This document shows, one piece after another, positions 1 through 9,996 of a stretch of 64,000 bases of DNA. The DNA lies in assembly GCF_022965805.1 (NCBI RefSeq), contig NC_133105.1, positions 25,767,208 through 25,831,207 on the forward strand, read 5' to 3'. How positions within the stretch are numbered: position 1 is the first letter of the stretch; each line of letters begins with the position of its first letter. Both the position numbers and the translations under genes were made by a program. The DNA comes from Primulina eburnea. Lineage: Eukaryota > Streptophyta > Magnoliopsida > Lamiales > Gesneriaceae. The notes under the pieces are model-generated. The model was not told where the DNA came from, made no database searches, and saw only the letters and a program-made list of their open reading frames with translations.

Positions 1-1253
1 GATGGATGTCAAGACACTTTCTTAATGGGGATTTTAAGAAAGTGATTTACATGTCTCAACCTGAAGGGTTTACATCTGTCGGAAGTGAGCATATAGTATG
101 CAAACTTCAGAGATCTATTTGTGGTCTAAAAAGGCATCTAGGAGTTGGAACCTCAGATTCGATAGTACGATCAAAGAGTTTGGTTTTACTAAGAATGTTG
201 AGGAACCGTATGTGTGTAAGAAGGTCAGTGGGAGTGTTGTGACATTCCTGGTGCTTTATGTTGATGGCATTCTACTCATTGGGAATGATGTAGGAATGTT
301 GCAATCAACTAAGATAAGGTTAGCGAATAAGTTCTCGATGCAGGACTTGGGTGAAGCATCTTTCGTATTGGGAATACAAATCTATTGAGATAGATCAAGA
401 AGATTGCTTGGTCTCACCCAGTCAACATACATGATACCATCGTGAAGCAGTTCTCGATGGATAAGTCCATGAGAGGACATCTACCAATGTGTCATGGCGT
501 GTCCCTATCCAAGTCTGTCTCCCAAGACTAATGCAGAGATAGTGGCGATGACACGCATTCCGTATGCTTCGGCAATTGGTAGCATCATGTATGGGATGAT
601 ATCTACACGTCCTGACGTGGCGTTTCACTATGTGTAGTGAATAGATATCAATCGAACCCTGGTCTTCCACACTTGGTAGTTGTGCAAGACATCCTCAAGT
701 ATTTGAGAAGGACCAATAAATTGTTCTTGGTCTATGGGGTGGAGAACTGAAATTGGAAGGCTATACCGACTCTAGCTTCCAAAGCGATATCGATGACTCG
801 AAGTCAACCTCTAGGTTTGTATTCATGCTCAAAGGTGCTCCTGTCTCTTGGAAGAGTTCCAAGCAAGACAATATTGCGGATTCCAGCACAGAGGCCGAAT
901 ACATTGCTGCATCGGATGCAGCAAGAGAGGCTGTTTGGATAAGGAATTTCGTCCAAGAGTTGGACGTCATTCCTAATGGAGTTGCTCCTGTCCTGGTGTT
1001 GTGTGACAACACGGGAGCTTTAGCTCAAGCAAAGGAGCCTAGGTCTCATCAGAAATCCAAACTAGTATTGATAAAAGGTACCACATCCTCGGAGAGATTG
1101 TGGAAAGAAGAGTAGTGTCTATTGACAAAGTCGGCTCCGCAGATTATGTTGTTGATCCACTAGCTAAGCCTTTACCTGGACCATTATTCGACTAGCATCG
1201 CGAATCAATGGGTTTTAAGCATATGGGTAGTTGGCTCTAGTGTAAGTGGGAGA
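1..1253 (+). pseudogene. Ty1/copia pol remnant (RT and RNase H)
   Basis: Decayed 3' end of a copia polyprotein. At about 98-388 the reverse transcriptase palm is recognisable from YVDGILLIGND, where the usual catalytic YVDD has become YVDG, so the enzyme would be dead even without the frame breaks. Frames change and stops occur between 388 and 750. RNase H follows at 753-1115, with [29 protein letters not shown] and a CDNTGA stretch. Residual C-terminal codons continue out of frame to about 1195 (SADYVVDPLAKPLPG). A purine-rich tract just before 1254 fits the polypurine tract that primes plus-strand synthesis. The 5' part of the element lies outside the window. Confidence 0.88.
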
Positions 1254-3429
1254 TTGTTAGAGTAGGTGCCCGTCGAGCCAAGTGTTGGCCGAGTGTTCAC
1301 AATGAAACTCTATGTATAAGCAATCTTTATTTTAATAATATTTGAATTTATTGTTTTGGCAAATCTTTATCTGTATACCCATGCTAGTTGCATAGATAAA
1401 GCCCTTGAATATACAAATAGTAGAAAGAATATGAGATGCTCATATGATGAGTATCATGAAACTCATATTTGTAATACTGTATATTCTAAACGGTTCCTAG
1501 TCGATTCAGCCGCCACTAAGAAGGATATAGGCCGCTCGAGTTAGAGACTAGTATCTGCGATGTGAGTACCATGTTTCATTGGTAGGGGACATTGTGATGT
1601 CCGAACATGCAGATAGGTGCTCCTTGTAGAGTGCACTGAACAACCCTCCATAAGGACTTTCCAAGTGGTTCTCACTTATCGAGTGGAAAAGTCCTGGTTT
1701 ATGGTTGTACACCATTAGTCCTTATGACCCGGGACAACATTGAGACTCTATGTGCTAGAATTACATTTTGACTTGTTTACCGACTCTCTTGGGGTCATTA
1801 GGTGGCAAGGTTGGGTGTTCTGTCGAAACACATAGGAGTCGATGCATTGTAGTCGGGGATTCACCGCTTACCTTCGGGTATGGATATCCTATGTGTTATT
1901 ATGTGTATGTAGGTTGAAATCTCTGGCCAGAGTATGGTTGTAATTATGAAAGGGGTTTCATAGATTACACCATTGATGCAACTACAACACGACACATAGT
2001 ATCGATTCATTGACAACTCTCGATAAACCAATGGTTGTCGAATCGATCGGGATATATGAGTTGAAGGGACCGTACTGTACGCTAACCATAATTGAATGGT
2101 TCTTGCAGGCACTATCATTTGATACCTAGGGAATCATGTAAGCGATGCTGCTAGGCGTTTAACATGATTGGTTGGGTACTATCAGACTTGAGTTCTGACG
2201 TTCTTGTTATCAAGGTGTTGATAAGTAAGAATGGAGCAATTGGGGTATGCTCGTATAAGGACATGATTAGTCCGAATCACATGGAGATGTGAACCCACGG
2301 CTAGTCGTATCAATGAACCATTGAGGGCCACACAAGTGCTAGCTTTCTAGATCCCGTTGAGATGTAAAATAGTTCAATGTGTTGAACGGCTTATAAAGGA
2401 GTTTATAAGCGTAAGGAAAATTAGAAGTATGACTTCTATAAAGGAGAAAATAGTTCAATGTGTTGAACGGCTTATAAATATGTTTATAAGCATAAGGAAA
2501 AATAGAAGTATGACTTCTATGAGAGAAATGTAAATTTTGATTTATGGAAGTGTTCCTAAATTAAAATTTGGCCAAGTGAATAATGTATTTGAAAATTGTG
2601 ATTTTCATAAACATTATTATGGACTAATTAAATTAATTCAAGTGTTGAATTAATTAAACACTAGTGGACCTAGTAGAGTCCAAATAATTAAATTAATTCA
2701 AGTGTTGAATTAATTAAATATCATTGGGCCTTGTAGAGCCCAATTGAAAATAATTATTTTACTAGTGGGCTTGAGTAAAATCAAGTAAACTATAAATGGG
2801 CCCAAATATGTTTGGGACATTTAAATTATAGTCCATGGGCCTTGTAAATGTTACAAGCCCACTCAACTTGCTTGCTTGGGAGGTGAAGAGTTGGGGATTA
2901 CTTTTTATTAAAATAATGCATGGCATGCACCTTTTTGGGATCAACTTTTTGCAACCCCAAGGCAACTCTTCCCTCCCTCATTCTCTCCCACAATGGCCGA
3001 AACCTCTCCAAGAATTTCTCTCCATTTTTCTCCTCCATTTTTGTTCTTCAATTGTTGAAGGAACAACTCACTTCTCAAAGAAAAATCCTCATATTTTTCT
3101 ACTGCAAAATAGGAGGGGATCTACCTAGTTGGTGGTGGGCTTGATTTGATGAAAGGAGTCCAAAAGAAAGGTGAAGCTTGTAGATTGTCTACCTTCAAGA
3201 GCTTAGTTGTTTGACAACTAAGTTGGTGCCATCATCAATCTCTTGAGATTGATAGGTAAAATTTTCTCAACACCCTATGCTTGAAAGTTGAGGTTTTTGT
3301 ATATGTTTGCACAACTAGTACATGGTGTTCATTTTTGAAAAATCTTCTACCAAAATTTCGGTTTTCATGAAGAATAAAATATTTTGTGCTTCCGTTGCGA
3401 TTTTGAACACCGTATATCGATCCCTTTCA
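1254..3429 (+). repeat. 3' LTR of the Ty1/copia element
   Basis: The LTR starts with TGTTAGAG directly after the purine tract and probably ends in TTTCA at 3429, where coding sequence of another gene resumes. It is about 2.2 kb and non-coding. Two internal duplications are visible: a ~80 bp unit at about 2366-2445 repeated at 2447-2521, and an AT-rich ~65 bp unit at about 2624-2690 repeated at 2690-2750. The partner LTR is outside the window, so the right border is inferred from the TG...CA ends and from the resumption of the PMD-like reading frame, not from a pairwise match. Confidence 0.65.
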
Positions 3430-5018
3430 CCTCACTCATATTGCTTCTGAAGTGGCCTCTAGAAGACTTTTCAAGGCCACAGTGCAGCTTCTCTCTACAC
3501 TGCCACAGAGATTTCTTGGGTCTATAGTGCAGTCAGACCATAAAGCGATTGAAACATTTGCCGTTTGGTGGAGGACTCGATATCTCAACCTTATTCCCTC
3601 GGTGATACACCATCCTGGTATTGTTCCGCATGCTTCTTACTTGCATTAACATTGGCAAAGTTTAATTGTTACTAGTACCTGCATTTTACTGTTGTTGTGG
3701 TATTTTTGTAGGTACTCGCAAGCGAGATTTGGCTCCCTGTGAGGACAGTCCCGTGTCTGCCAAGCTCCCAAGAATGGATACCCCGGGGGGTTCGAAACTC
3801 AAACAGGATCCGGTCATACTGCCCCGAACATCTCAATCCTCAAAAACCCGGGCCGCTCCTAAAGTTGCTCCGCCGAGACCTAAGCGCCAAACGGTGGGTC
3901 GGCGATATCATACTCGCCATTCAGCCAAGCTGGTTTCGGGCCCTATCACCACTTTTGACAATCCCATTATACTCGGTGAAGATGATCCACATCCCGCGCA
4001 ACCAAGTCCCAAGGATTCTAGCGTCGAACTCTCTGATCACAATGAAGCTCTTGACACTGATTACAACTCAGCAACATCTGGACAGGGAGCTCCACACTCT
4101 GGAATTTCTCCGGATGGTGATTCTGGTGATTCTGGGAAGCAAACCAATGACTTCTTGGCTGAGGATGACACATTTGTCTTGCGGGCTATCTCTTTTAGCC
4201 CAACTCCTCCTAGTTCACTGCCTGCGGTTACTCCTTCTATGGTAATATTTTTCACCATTCCCTTTGTTTTGGATACCTCGATGTATTTGCCATGCTTAAC
4301 CTTGACTTTGTTTATTTGACAGGATTTGACGTCTCGGAGGGCTCAGCTCAGGCTTATAGGGGAACCTGAGATCCAGGTTGATTTGAGCTTCTCGGATGAT
4401 ACCTCTTCAATGTCTTCCAATCTTGAGAAGTGCACACCATCTATGGAAGCGCTTGCTCATGAAAAGATGGCCGTTCGAAATTTCCTCGGCCTTGGCTTGC
4501 ATCAACTTGGGGAGTCCCAACGATTAGCTATGCTGTCATCTGTCTCTATTCTCAAGACTTCCCCGGAATTCGCCACTTCAGAGTTTGGTATACTTGACGA
4601 TCTTCCTACTATATTCTCTAGGTCAGATGCTGCCTTTGCCACTAGCGCAGATATGATATCCCACCGCACATCATTCCAGAGTAAGCGCGAGACAAAGGAA
4701 GAGCTGGACAAGCATGATAGGGTTGTCCGGGAGAAAATCGCCGCAGTGACAGCTAGTTATGATGTGGAAGAAGCTGAGGTCAAGCGACTGGAAGAGGAGA
4801 TTCACAGGCGCCGAGCTAGGATGGTTACTTTGTTGGATGATGCAGAAACTTTGGAGGCTACCCTGTTGGAAACCAGGAAAAACTCGCATGCCATTGGCCA
4901 ACAACTTCTTGGTCTTAAGGATGATTATCACATGTGGACCAGTAGACTTCACGAGGCCGAGACTACCCAGTCGGAGTGTCTGGCCAAGTGGGAGCAGTTC
5001 CGCACTTTATTTCCATGA
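3430..5018 (+). CDS. Spliced plant-mobile-domain-like gene (C-terminal part), antisense in a Ty3/gypsy element
   Basis: Three exons keep one open frame: 3430-3617, 3712-4241 and 4323-5018, with introns 3618-3711 (GT...TTTTTGTAG) and 4242-4322 (GTAATA...TTTGACAG, 81 nt). The first junction splits a Gly codon (G|GT); the second lies between codons. The first exon has an AVWWRTRYL stretch reminiscent of the end of the plant mobile domain (aminotransferase-like) found in transposon-derived proteins. The middle is basic, Pro/Ser-rich and then acidic. The last ~110 residues (KRETKEELDKHDR onward) are heptad-rich and predict a coiled coil. The N-terminal half is missing because a copia LTR abuts codon positions at 3430. 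The gene runs opposite to the gypsy gag-pol next to it. Extra, including antisense, ORFs are known in Tat-lineage gypsy elements; the PMD assignment is inferred from weak motifs. Confidence 0.6.
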
Positions 5019-5360
5019 CTCTTCATTTGTTCAGTCTCTTAGTATGCAATGATTGTGAGCGGTTGTCATGTCCAGGGCAACTTGTTTTGTGGATACTTTA
5101 CGAACACACTATATCTTTTTGGGTTTTTATATTCCCATGTGTACTCTCTTGCTGGTTCATTCTTTCCGTGTACATTGGCATGTTTATTCTTAGCAGATAG
5201 CACGGATCGACCATGGGTTGGCCTCAGTTTTCTAGTGTATTCGACACCTAAGCCTTGGTGTCATTTGGGGCTCTTTGAAACACCGGTAAGTTTCACCCAT
5301 ACATGCTCTTATGTGCTCTTACATGTTGCATCCACTCAAGACGACTCCCTCACCCCAAGC

Positions 5361-5541
5361 ATTATGCATTGCACTTCAGTCGTATCCCTTTCCCGCATAC
5401 ACGTATATGCATTTGCACTTCAGTCGGACCCCTTTCCCGCATACACGTATATGCATTGCACTTCAGTCGGACCCCTTTCCCGCATACACGTATATGCATT
5501 TGCACTTCAGTCGGACCCTTTTCCCGCATACACGTTTATTT
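5361..5541. repeat. Tandem repeat, about four units of 43-44 bp
   Basis: Each unit begins CACTTCAGTCGGACCCCTTTC and continues through CGCATACACGTATATGCATT. The first copy differs (CGTATCC in place of CGGACCC) and the last is degraded after the ACACG. There is no unique spacer between units, so this is an ordinary minisatellite. It lies just downstream of the antisense PMD-like gene, inside the gypsy element. Confidence 0.85.
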
Positions 5542-5739
5542 ACTGTTCTTGCATGCGGTAATTCCGCTTTTGATTTGGTGACTGTTGGTTTGATGTTGTG
5601 GTTGTTGGGTGTTGGATGTAGAATGAGGATGGGTTTAATGTAATGTTGTGTATTGGATGTTAGGAAGGAGTTTCTATTCATTCTTAATCTACTCAACCCA
5701 ATTCATTCCAACAGCTTCAATCAAAACCATAATTTGGCT

Positions 5740-6430
5740 TATAACTCCCCACTCGAGATTATTCTTTTCCTTGATTCCCTATCGAAACACAATGAATCCA
5801 ATATGATAAAAGTGGCCTACTGGCCAACTTTCATTGATCTTTCTCATTTTTTGAATCATAACCAACAAATATTTACATTATTGGCCTTACGGCCTACTTC
5901 AAACAAAATTTTACAACATGAAGCTAAAAATCGTACAAAAATGGCAAGATAGCCTATTTCTATACCACATTCCACTTCTGGGTTTTCTTGGGGTTTGCAT
6001 AACGCCCTTGTTCTCTTTTGTCCTTCATTATTATTCGTTGTTCCGTTCGGTGAGCCCAACTCCCCGCTCGCTGTGTTCCTTTCCTCCCATATTCTAAGTG
6101 GCCTCAAGGCCTACTTCATGAGTCTGTCACTGCACATGCAAACAACCAATTTATAATGGCGGTATGGTATATTTCACCAGGATTTCTGGTACCATAAAAA
6201 CGTTGGAAATAAGTGGCCATTAGGCCGACTCCCTAGTGAAATAAAGGACCTTCAAAGATGATGAATGAAAGTGGCTTACTGTCCCACTCTCTCCGATCAA
6301 TTTTATTGTTGAATCATAAGTATTTCAGTGGCCCTAAGGCCTACCTCACATGAAATCTTGAAATAAAGAACTTAATATATACAAAAGTGGCCATGAAGGC
6401 CAACTCCCCACTGAAGAATGCCAACTCCCC
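5740..6430. repeat. Field of degenerate AGTGGCC-n-GGCC-tACT repeats
   Basis: At least seven dispersed copies of a short imperfect palindrome, AGTGGCCnnnnGGCCnACT, occur near 5812, 5880, 6099, 6210, 6269 (degenerate), 6329 and 6386. Several are followed by CTTCAT/CTCCC and preceded by AAATAAAG-like sequence. They lie between the stop of gypsy pol (6457 on the minus strand) and the 44-bp tandem repeat. No coding potential is seen; the palindromic GGCC pairs could form small hairpins. Confidence 0.7.
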
Positions 6431-6456
6431 ACTGAATATCAGCCTTTGTGTTTGCT

Positions 6457-9400
6457 TCACTCGCAAGCTTTTCCTACTTCTTCCCTCATAGTTGGAAAAT
6501 ACGGCTTGAGATACTTGCCGTTTATGCATCTTTTGTGTGGATGGCCATCTATGCTTGATAGCCAATATGCATTTCCGTCTAACACCTTATGTACCTTGAA
6601 TGGTCCCTCCCAGTTGGGAGACCATTTTCCCAGCTCCCTATCTTTTGTTCCTAGTGGTAGTATGATCTTCCACACTATCTCTCCTTCATGGAAACTTTTC
6701 TTATTAACTCTTTTGTTGTAGATCCTCGCCACTTTCTGTTTCTGTAACAGCAAAGCATTGTACGCTTGGATTCTCAACTCATCTAGTTCTTCCAGCTCCA
6801 TGATCATTGCTTCATTATAATGCTCAAGGGAAAGTTCATTTTGCTTTGCCACTCGCATTGATGGCACCATAATCTCCAATGGGAGCACTGCATCATGGCC
6901 AAAGGTAAGGGAAAAAGGGCTCACTCCAGTGGCAGTCCTCTTTGATGTTCTGTATGCCCACAAAGTTTCTGATAACAGCCTTGGCCAATCCCTAGGATTC
7001 TCTTCCATCATCTTTTGTAGAATCTTTATCAACACTTTATTTGACGCTTCGGCTTGCCCGTTTGACTGTGGGTAATGAGGGGATGAGTTTATCAATTTAA
7101 TTCCATAGTCTTCTGCAAACTCCCTCATATCTGAGCCAGTGAACATAGTTCCCTGATCCGTGGTCAATGACTCTGGAATTCCAAATCTATGAATAATATT
7201 CTCTTTCACAAAGTTAATGTCATCCCCTTGTTCCGCTTTCTTCAAAGGCACTGCTTCTACCCATTTAGTGAAAAAATCTGTAGCCACAAGGATGAACGAG
7301 TGGCCTTTAGATGATGAAGGGTAGATTTTCCCTATTAAGTCCATGGCCCAGCCTTTGAATGGCCATGGTTTGACAACGCTGTGAAGCTCATCCGCCGGAA
7401 TTCTTTGGATGTTCCCGTGTCTCTGACATGGCTGGCATCCCCTAGCATATTTGATGCAATCTTTCAGGATGGATGGCCAATAGTAGCCATACCTCCTTAT
7501 CAACCATCTCATATTTATTCCAGATTGATGCGCTCCACACACTCCCTCATGAACTTGCTTCATGATCTCCAAAGCCTCTGGGAAGCCTATGCATCTGAGG
7601 AGCAGACCATCTAACCCTTTCCTGTACAAATCACCCTCCACTAAAACGTAATTAAGAGCTCTCATTTTTAAACCATGTGGAATATCTCTCCCGGTTGATT
7701 CTAGCACTTGTTTCATGTCATCCCTCCAGTCACCGGCTAAGTTTATATCCAAGTTGAGCGTGTCTACCTGAGTCCCTCTTTGCTGAATTGAAGGGTGGTT
7801 TTTCTTCTGAATCAACACTAGCCTGTGTGTGAGTTCTGGAGACATCTTCAATCCTGAAGCAACCTGTGCCAACTCGTCTGCCTCCAAATTTTCTTGTCTT
7901 GGGACGTGGACTAATGACACTTCCTCGAAATCATCTAGAAGTTGGGATGCGGCGGTATAGTAAGGTGCCAAGGACAAACTTGTGCATTTGAACTCCCCTG
8001 ACAGCTGTTTGAGTACCAGCTGAGAATCCCCTGATATCAATAATTCTCTTGCCCCTAAATCTTTCATAATTTCCAATCCAATGACCAGTGCTTCGTATTC
8101 TGCTTGATTTTTGGTGCATGGGAAATCCAAATTAAAGGATAGAGCGGTTTTCACACCTCTTGGGGAGGTGATCACAATACCAGCTCCAGCTGCTGTTTCT
8201 GTACTTGATCCATCGAACTTCAACTCCCAGTGTTGAACTCCCACTCCACAAACTGGAAACCCAACCTGTTCTCCAATAAACTCATCAAGTGAAGGGTGAT
8301 CAGCTAAAAAATCGACGATAGCTTGGCCTTTTATTGATTTTTGGGGATAATATGTCAAGGTAAACTCGGCCAATGCTAAAGACCATTTGCCAATTCTCCC
8401 AGAGAGGATGGGTCTATTAAGCATGTATTTAATCAAATCGGTTTTAGTCACCACAAACACTCTTGATTGAATCAAATAATGTCTTAACTTAGTACATGCA
8501 TAATACAGTGTTAAGCATAGCTTTTCAATCACAGAGTATTTCACCTCTACTGGAGTAAGGAATCTACTCAAATAATAGATGGCTTGTTCATTTCCTTCAT
8601 GATTATTTTGAACTAGTAGGCATCCAATCGATTCATGAGCAGCAGAGATGTATAATTTAAGGGGCATTCCATACCTGGGAGGCATAAGCACAGGTGGATT
8701 AGATAAATATCTCTTGATCACATCAAAAGCCCTCTGATGCGACTCTTCCCATTTGAACTCCCCGCTGTCTTTGAGCTTCAACAGCTGTGAAAACTCCTTT
8801 GTCTTCCCTGCAAGGTTAGAAATAAAATGCCTCAAGTAATTCACTTGCCCAAGGAAGCGTTGCAACTCTTTCTTGTTTCTAGGTGGATTTGCTTCCATAA
8901 TAGCTTTGGCTTTGTTCTTATCCACTTCAACTCCCCTCTGATGTACAAGAAATCCCAGAAAGTTTCCTGCTTTCACACCAAAGGCACATTTCAATGGATT
9001 TAACTTCAACTCATGTTGCCTCATTCTTTGGAAGCTTTTCCTCAAGTGTTCAATGTGATCAGCAGCTTGTTTAGACTTCACAACGATATCATCTATATAT
9101 ACTTCAATGTGATGCCCTATCATGTCATGAAAGATCGAGTTCATAGCTCTTTGGTACGTGGCCCCTGCGTTCTTTAGCCCGAATGGCATAACAAGCCATT
9201 CAAACGTACCAACAGCTCCCGGGAATCTGAATGCTGTTTTGTGAGTGTCAGTCTCTGCTATTTTGATCTGGTTGTAGCCCGAGAATCCATCCATGAAGGA
9301 TAACAATTCATGTCTAGCCACTGAATCAATTAACATATCAGGTATCGGCATCACATATACATCTTTGGGAGTTGCACAGTTCAAGTCTCGGAAGTCGATG

Positions 9401-9996
9401 CATATTCTTACCTTGCTATTCTTTTTCATGACTGGCACAATGTTCGAAAGCCATTCGGTATATCTGATTGGCTTTATAAACTTGGCCTTTAACATTTTCT
9501 CAACTTCCTCTTTCACTTTCAATTCAACTTCTTTTGACATGCAACGAGATGGCTGTTGAAATGGTTTGAAACCTTCTTTGAGTGGAAGTCGGTGTTCGAC
9601 CAATTTTCGGTCCAACCCTGGAATGTCATCATAACTCCATGCAAAACAATCTCTGTATTCCTTCAACATGCTGATCAAGTCTTGCTTCAACTGCTCTTCC
9701 AGTAGCTTACTCACATATACCACTTTTGGATTCTCAAGCTCCCCCAAGTTAATCTCTTCCAATGGGTCTTGCACTTCATGTTGGCCATCTTCCATTTTAG
9801 ATGGCGCCATCAACAACTCATCGAATTGGAGCTCATCATCTTCGTATTCTTCTTCTTGGACAACTTCAGTTCCATAAGTGTCCCATGCTTCCTCTTCCTT
9901 TAGTTTGTCCAGTACTTGCTGCACATGTGCCTTCCATATAGAGGTTGCAGCTACCTCTTTTTCTTTTTGGCTTGAATTAATCATCAATCTCCTCAA
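6457..9996 (-). CDS. Ty3/gypsy (Tat-type) pol: RT, RNase H, archaeal-type RNase H, integrase
   Basis: An uninterrupted 1179-codon frame on the minus strand. In order it holds the reverse transcriptase (IDFRDLN; active site VYIDDIVVK with YIDD at about 9088-9099), the gypsy RNase H, and a second RNase H with FDGSS, EYEAL and SGDSQLV, the dual arrangement that marks the Tat lineage. The integrase follows with an HHCC zinc motif ending CQPCQRHG at about 7420, and the DDE triad as Asp in MDLIG, Asp in TDQGT and Glu in QAEASNK. All catalytic residues expected of the family are visible, so this frame alone looks functional. It overlaps the end of the upstream protease frame by 20 nt in the +1 frame. 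It would be translated as a polyprotein, cleaved by the element's own protease, and act in reverse transcription and integration. Confidence 0.95.
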   Translation of the reverse strand: MRRLMINSSQKEKEVAATSIWKAHVQQVLDKLKEEEAWDTYGTEVVQEEEYEDDELQFDELLMAPSKMEDGQHEVQDPLEEINLGELENPKVVYVSKLLEEQLKQDLISMLKEYRDCFAWSYDDIPGLDRKLVEHRLPLKEGFKPFQQPSRCMSKEVELKVKEEVEKMLKAKFIKPIRYTEWLSNIVPVMKKNSKVRICIDFRDLNCATPKDVYVMPIPDMLIDSVARHELLSFMDGFSGYNQIKIAETDTHKTAFRFPGAVGTFEWLVMPFGLKNAGATYQRAMNSIFHDMIGHHIEVYIDDIVVKSKQAADHIEHLRKSFQRMRQHELKLNPLKCAFGVKAGNFLGFLVHQRGVEVDKNKAKAIMEANPPRNKKELQRFLGQVNYLRHFISNLAGKTKEFSQLLKLKDSGEFKWEESHQRAFDVIKRYLSNPPVLMPPRYGMPLKLYISAAHESIGCLLVQNNHEGNEQAIYYLSRFLTPVEVKYSVIEKLCLTLYYACTKLRHYLIQSRVFVVTKTDLIKYMLNRPILSGRIGKWSLALAEFTLTYYPQKSIKGQAIVDFLADHPSLDEFIGEQVGFPVCGVGVQHWELKFDGSSTETAAGAGIVITSPRGVKTALSFNLDFPCTKNQAEYEALVIGLEIMKDLGARELLISGDSQLVLKQLSGEFKCTSLSLAPYYTAASQLLDDFEEVSLVHVPRQENLEADELAQVASGLKMSPELTHRLVLIQKKNHPSIQQRGTQVDTLNLDINLAGDWRDDMKQVLESTGRDIPHGLKMRALNYVLVEGDLYRKGLDGLLLRCIGFPEALEIMKQVHEGVCGAHQSGINMRWLIRRYGYYWPSILKDCIKYARGCQPCQRHGNIQRIPADELHSVVKPWPFKGWAMDLIGKIYPSSSKGHSFILVATDFFTKWVEAVPLKKAEQGDDINFVKENIIHRFGIPESLTTDQGTMFTGSDMREFAEDYGIKLINSSPHYPQSNGQAEASNKVLIKILQKMMEENPRDWPRLLSETLWAYRTSKRTATGVSPFSLTFGHDAVLPLEIMVPSMRVAKQNELSLEHYNEAMIMELEELDELRIQAYNALLLQKQKVARIYNKRVNKKSFHEGEIVWKIILPLGTKDRELGKWSPNWEGPFKVHKVLDGNAYWLSSIDGHPHKRCINGKYLKPYFPTMREEVGKACE

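Noticed and set aside
4502..4952. Minus-strand open frames opposite the PMD-like exons
   Set aside because: They are shadows of the plus-strand coding sequence, lacking motifs and splice support.
5361..5541. Possible CRISPR-like array
   Set aside because: The units are directly contiguous with no unique spacers, and the context is a plant nuclear retrotransposon; it is a minisatellite.
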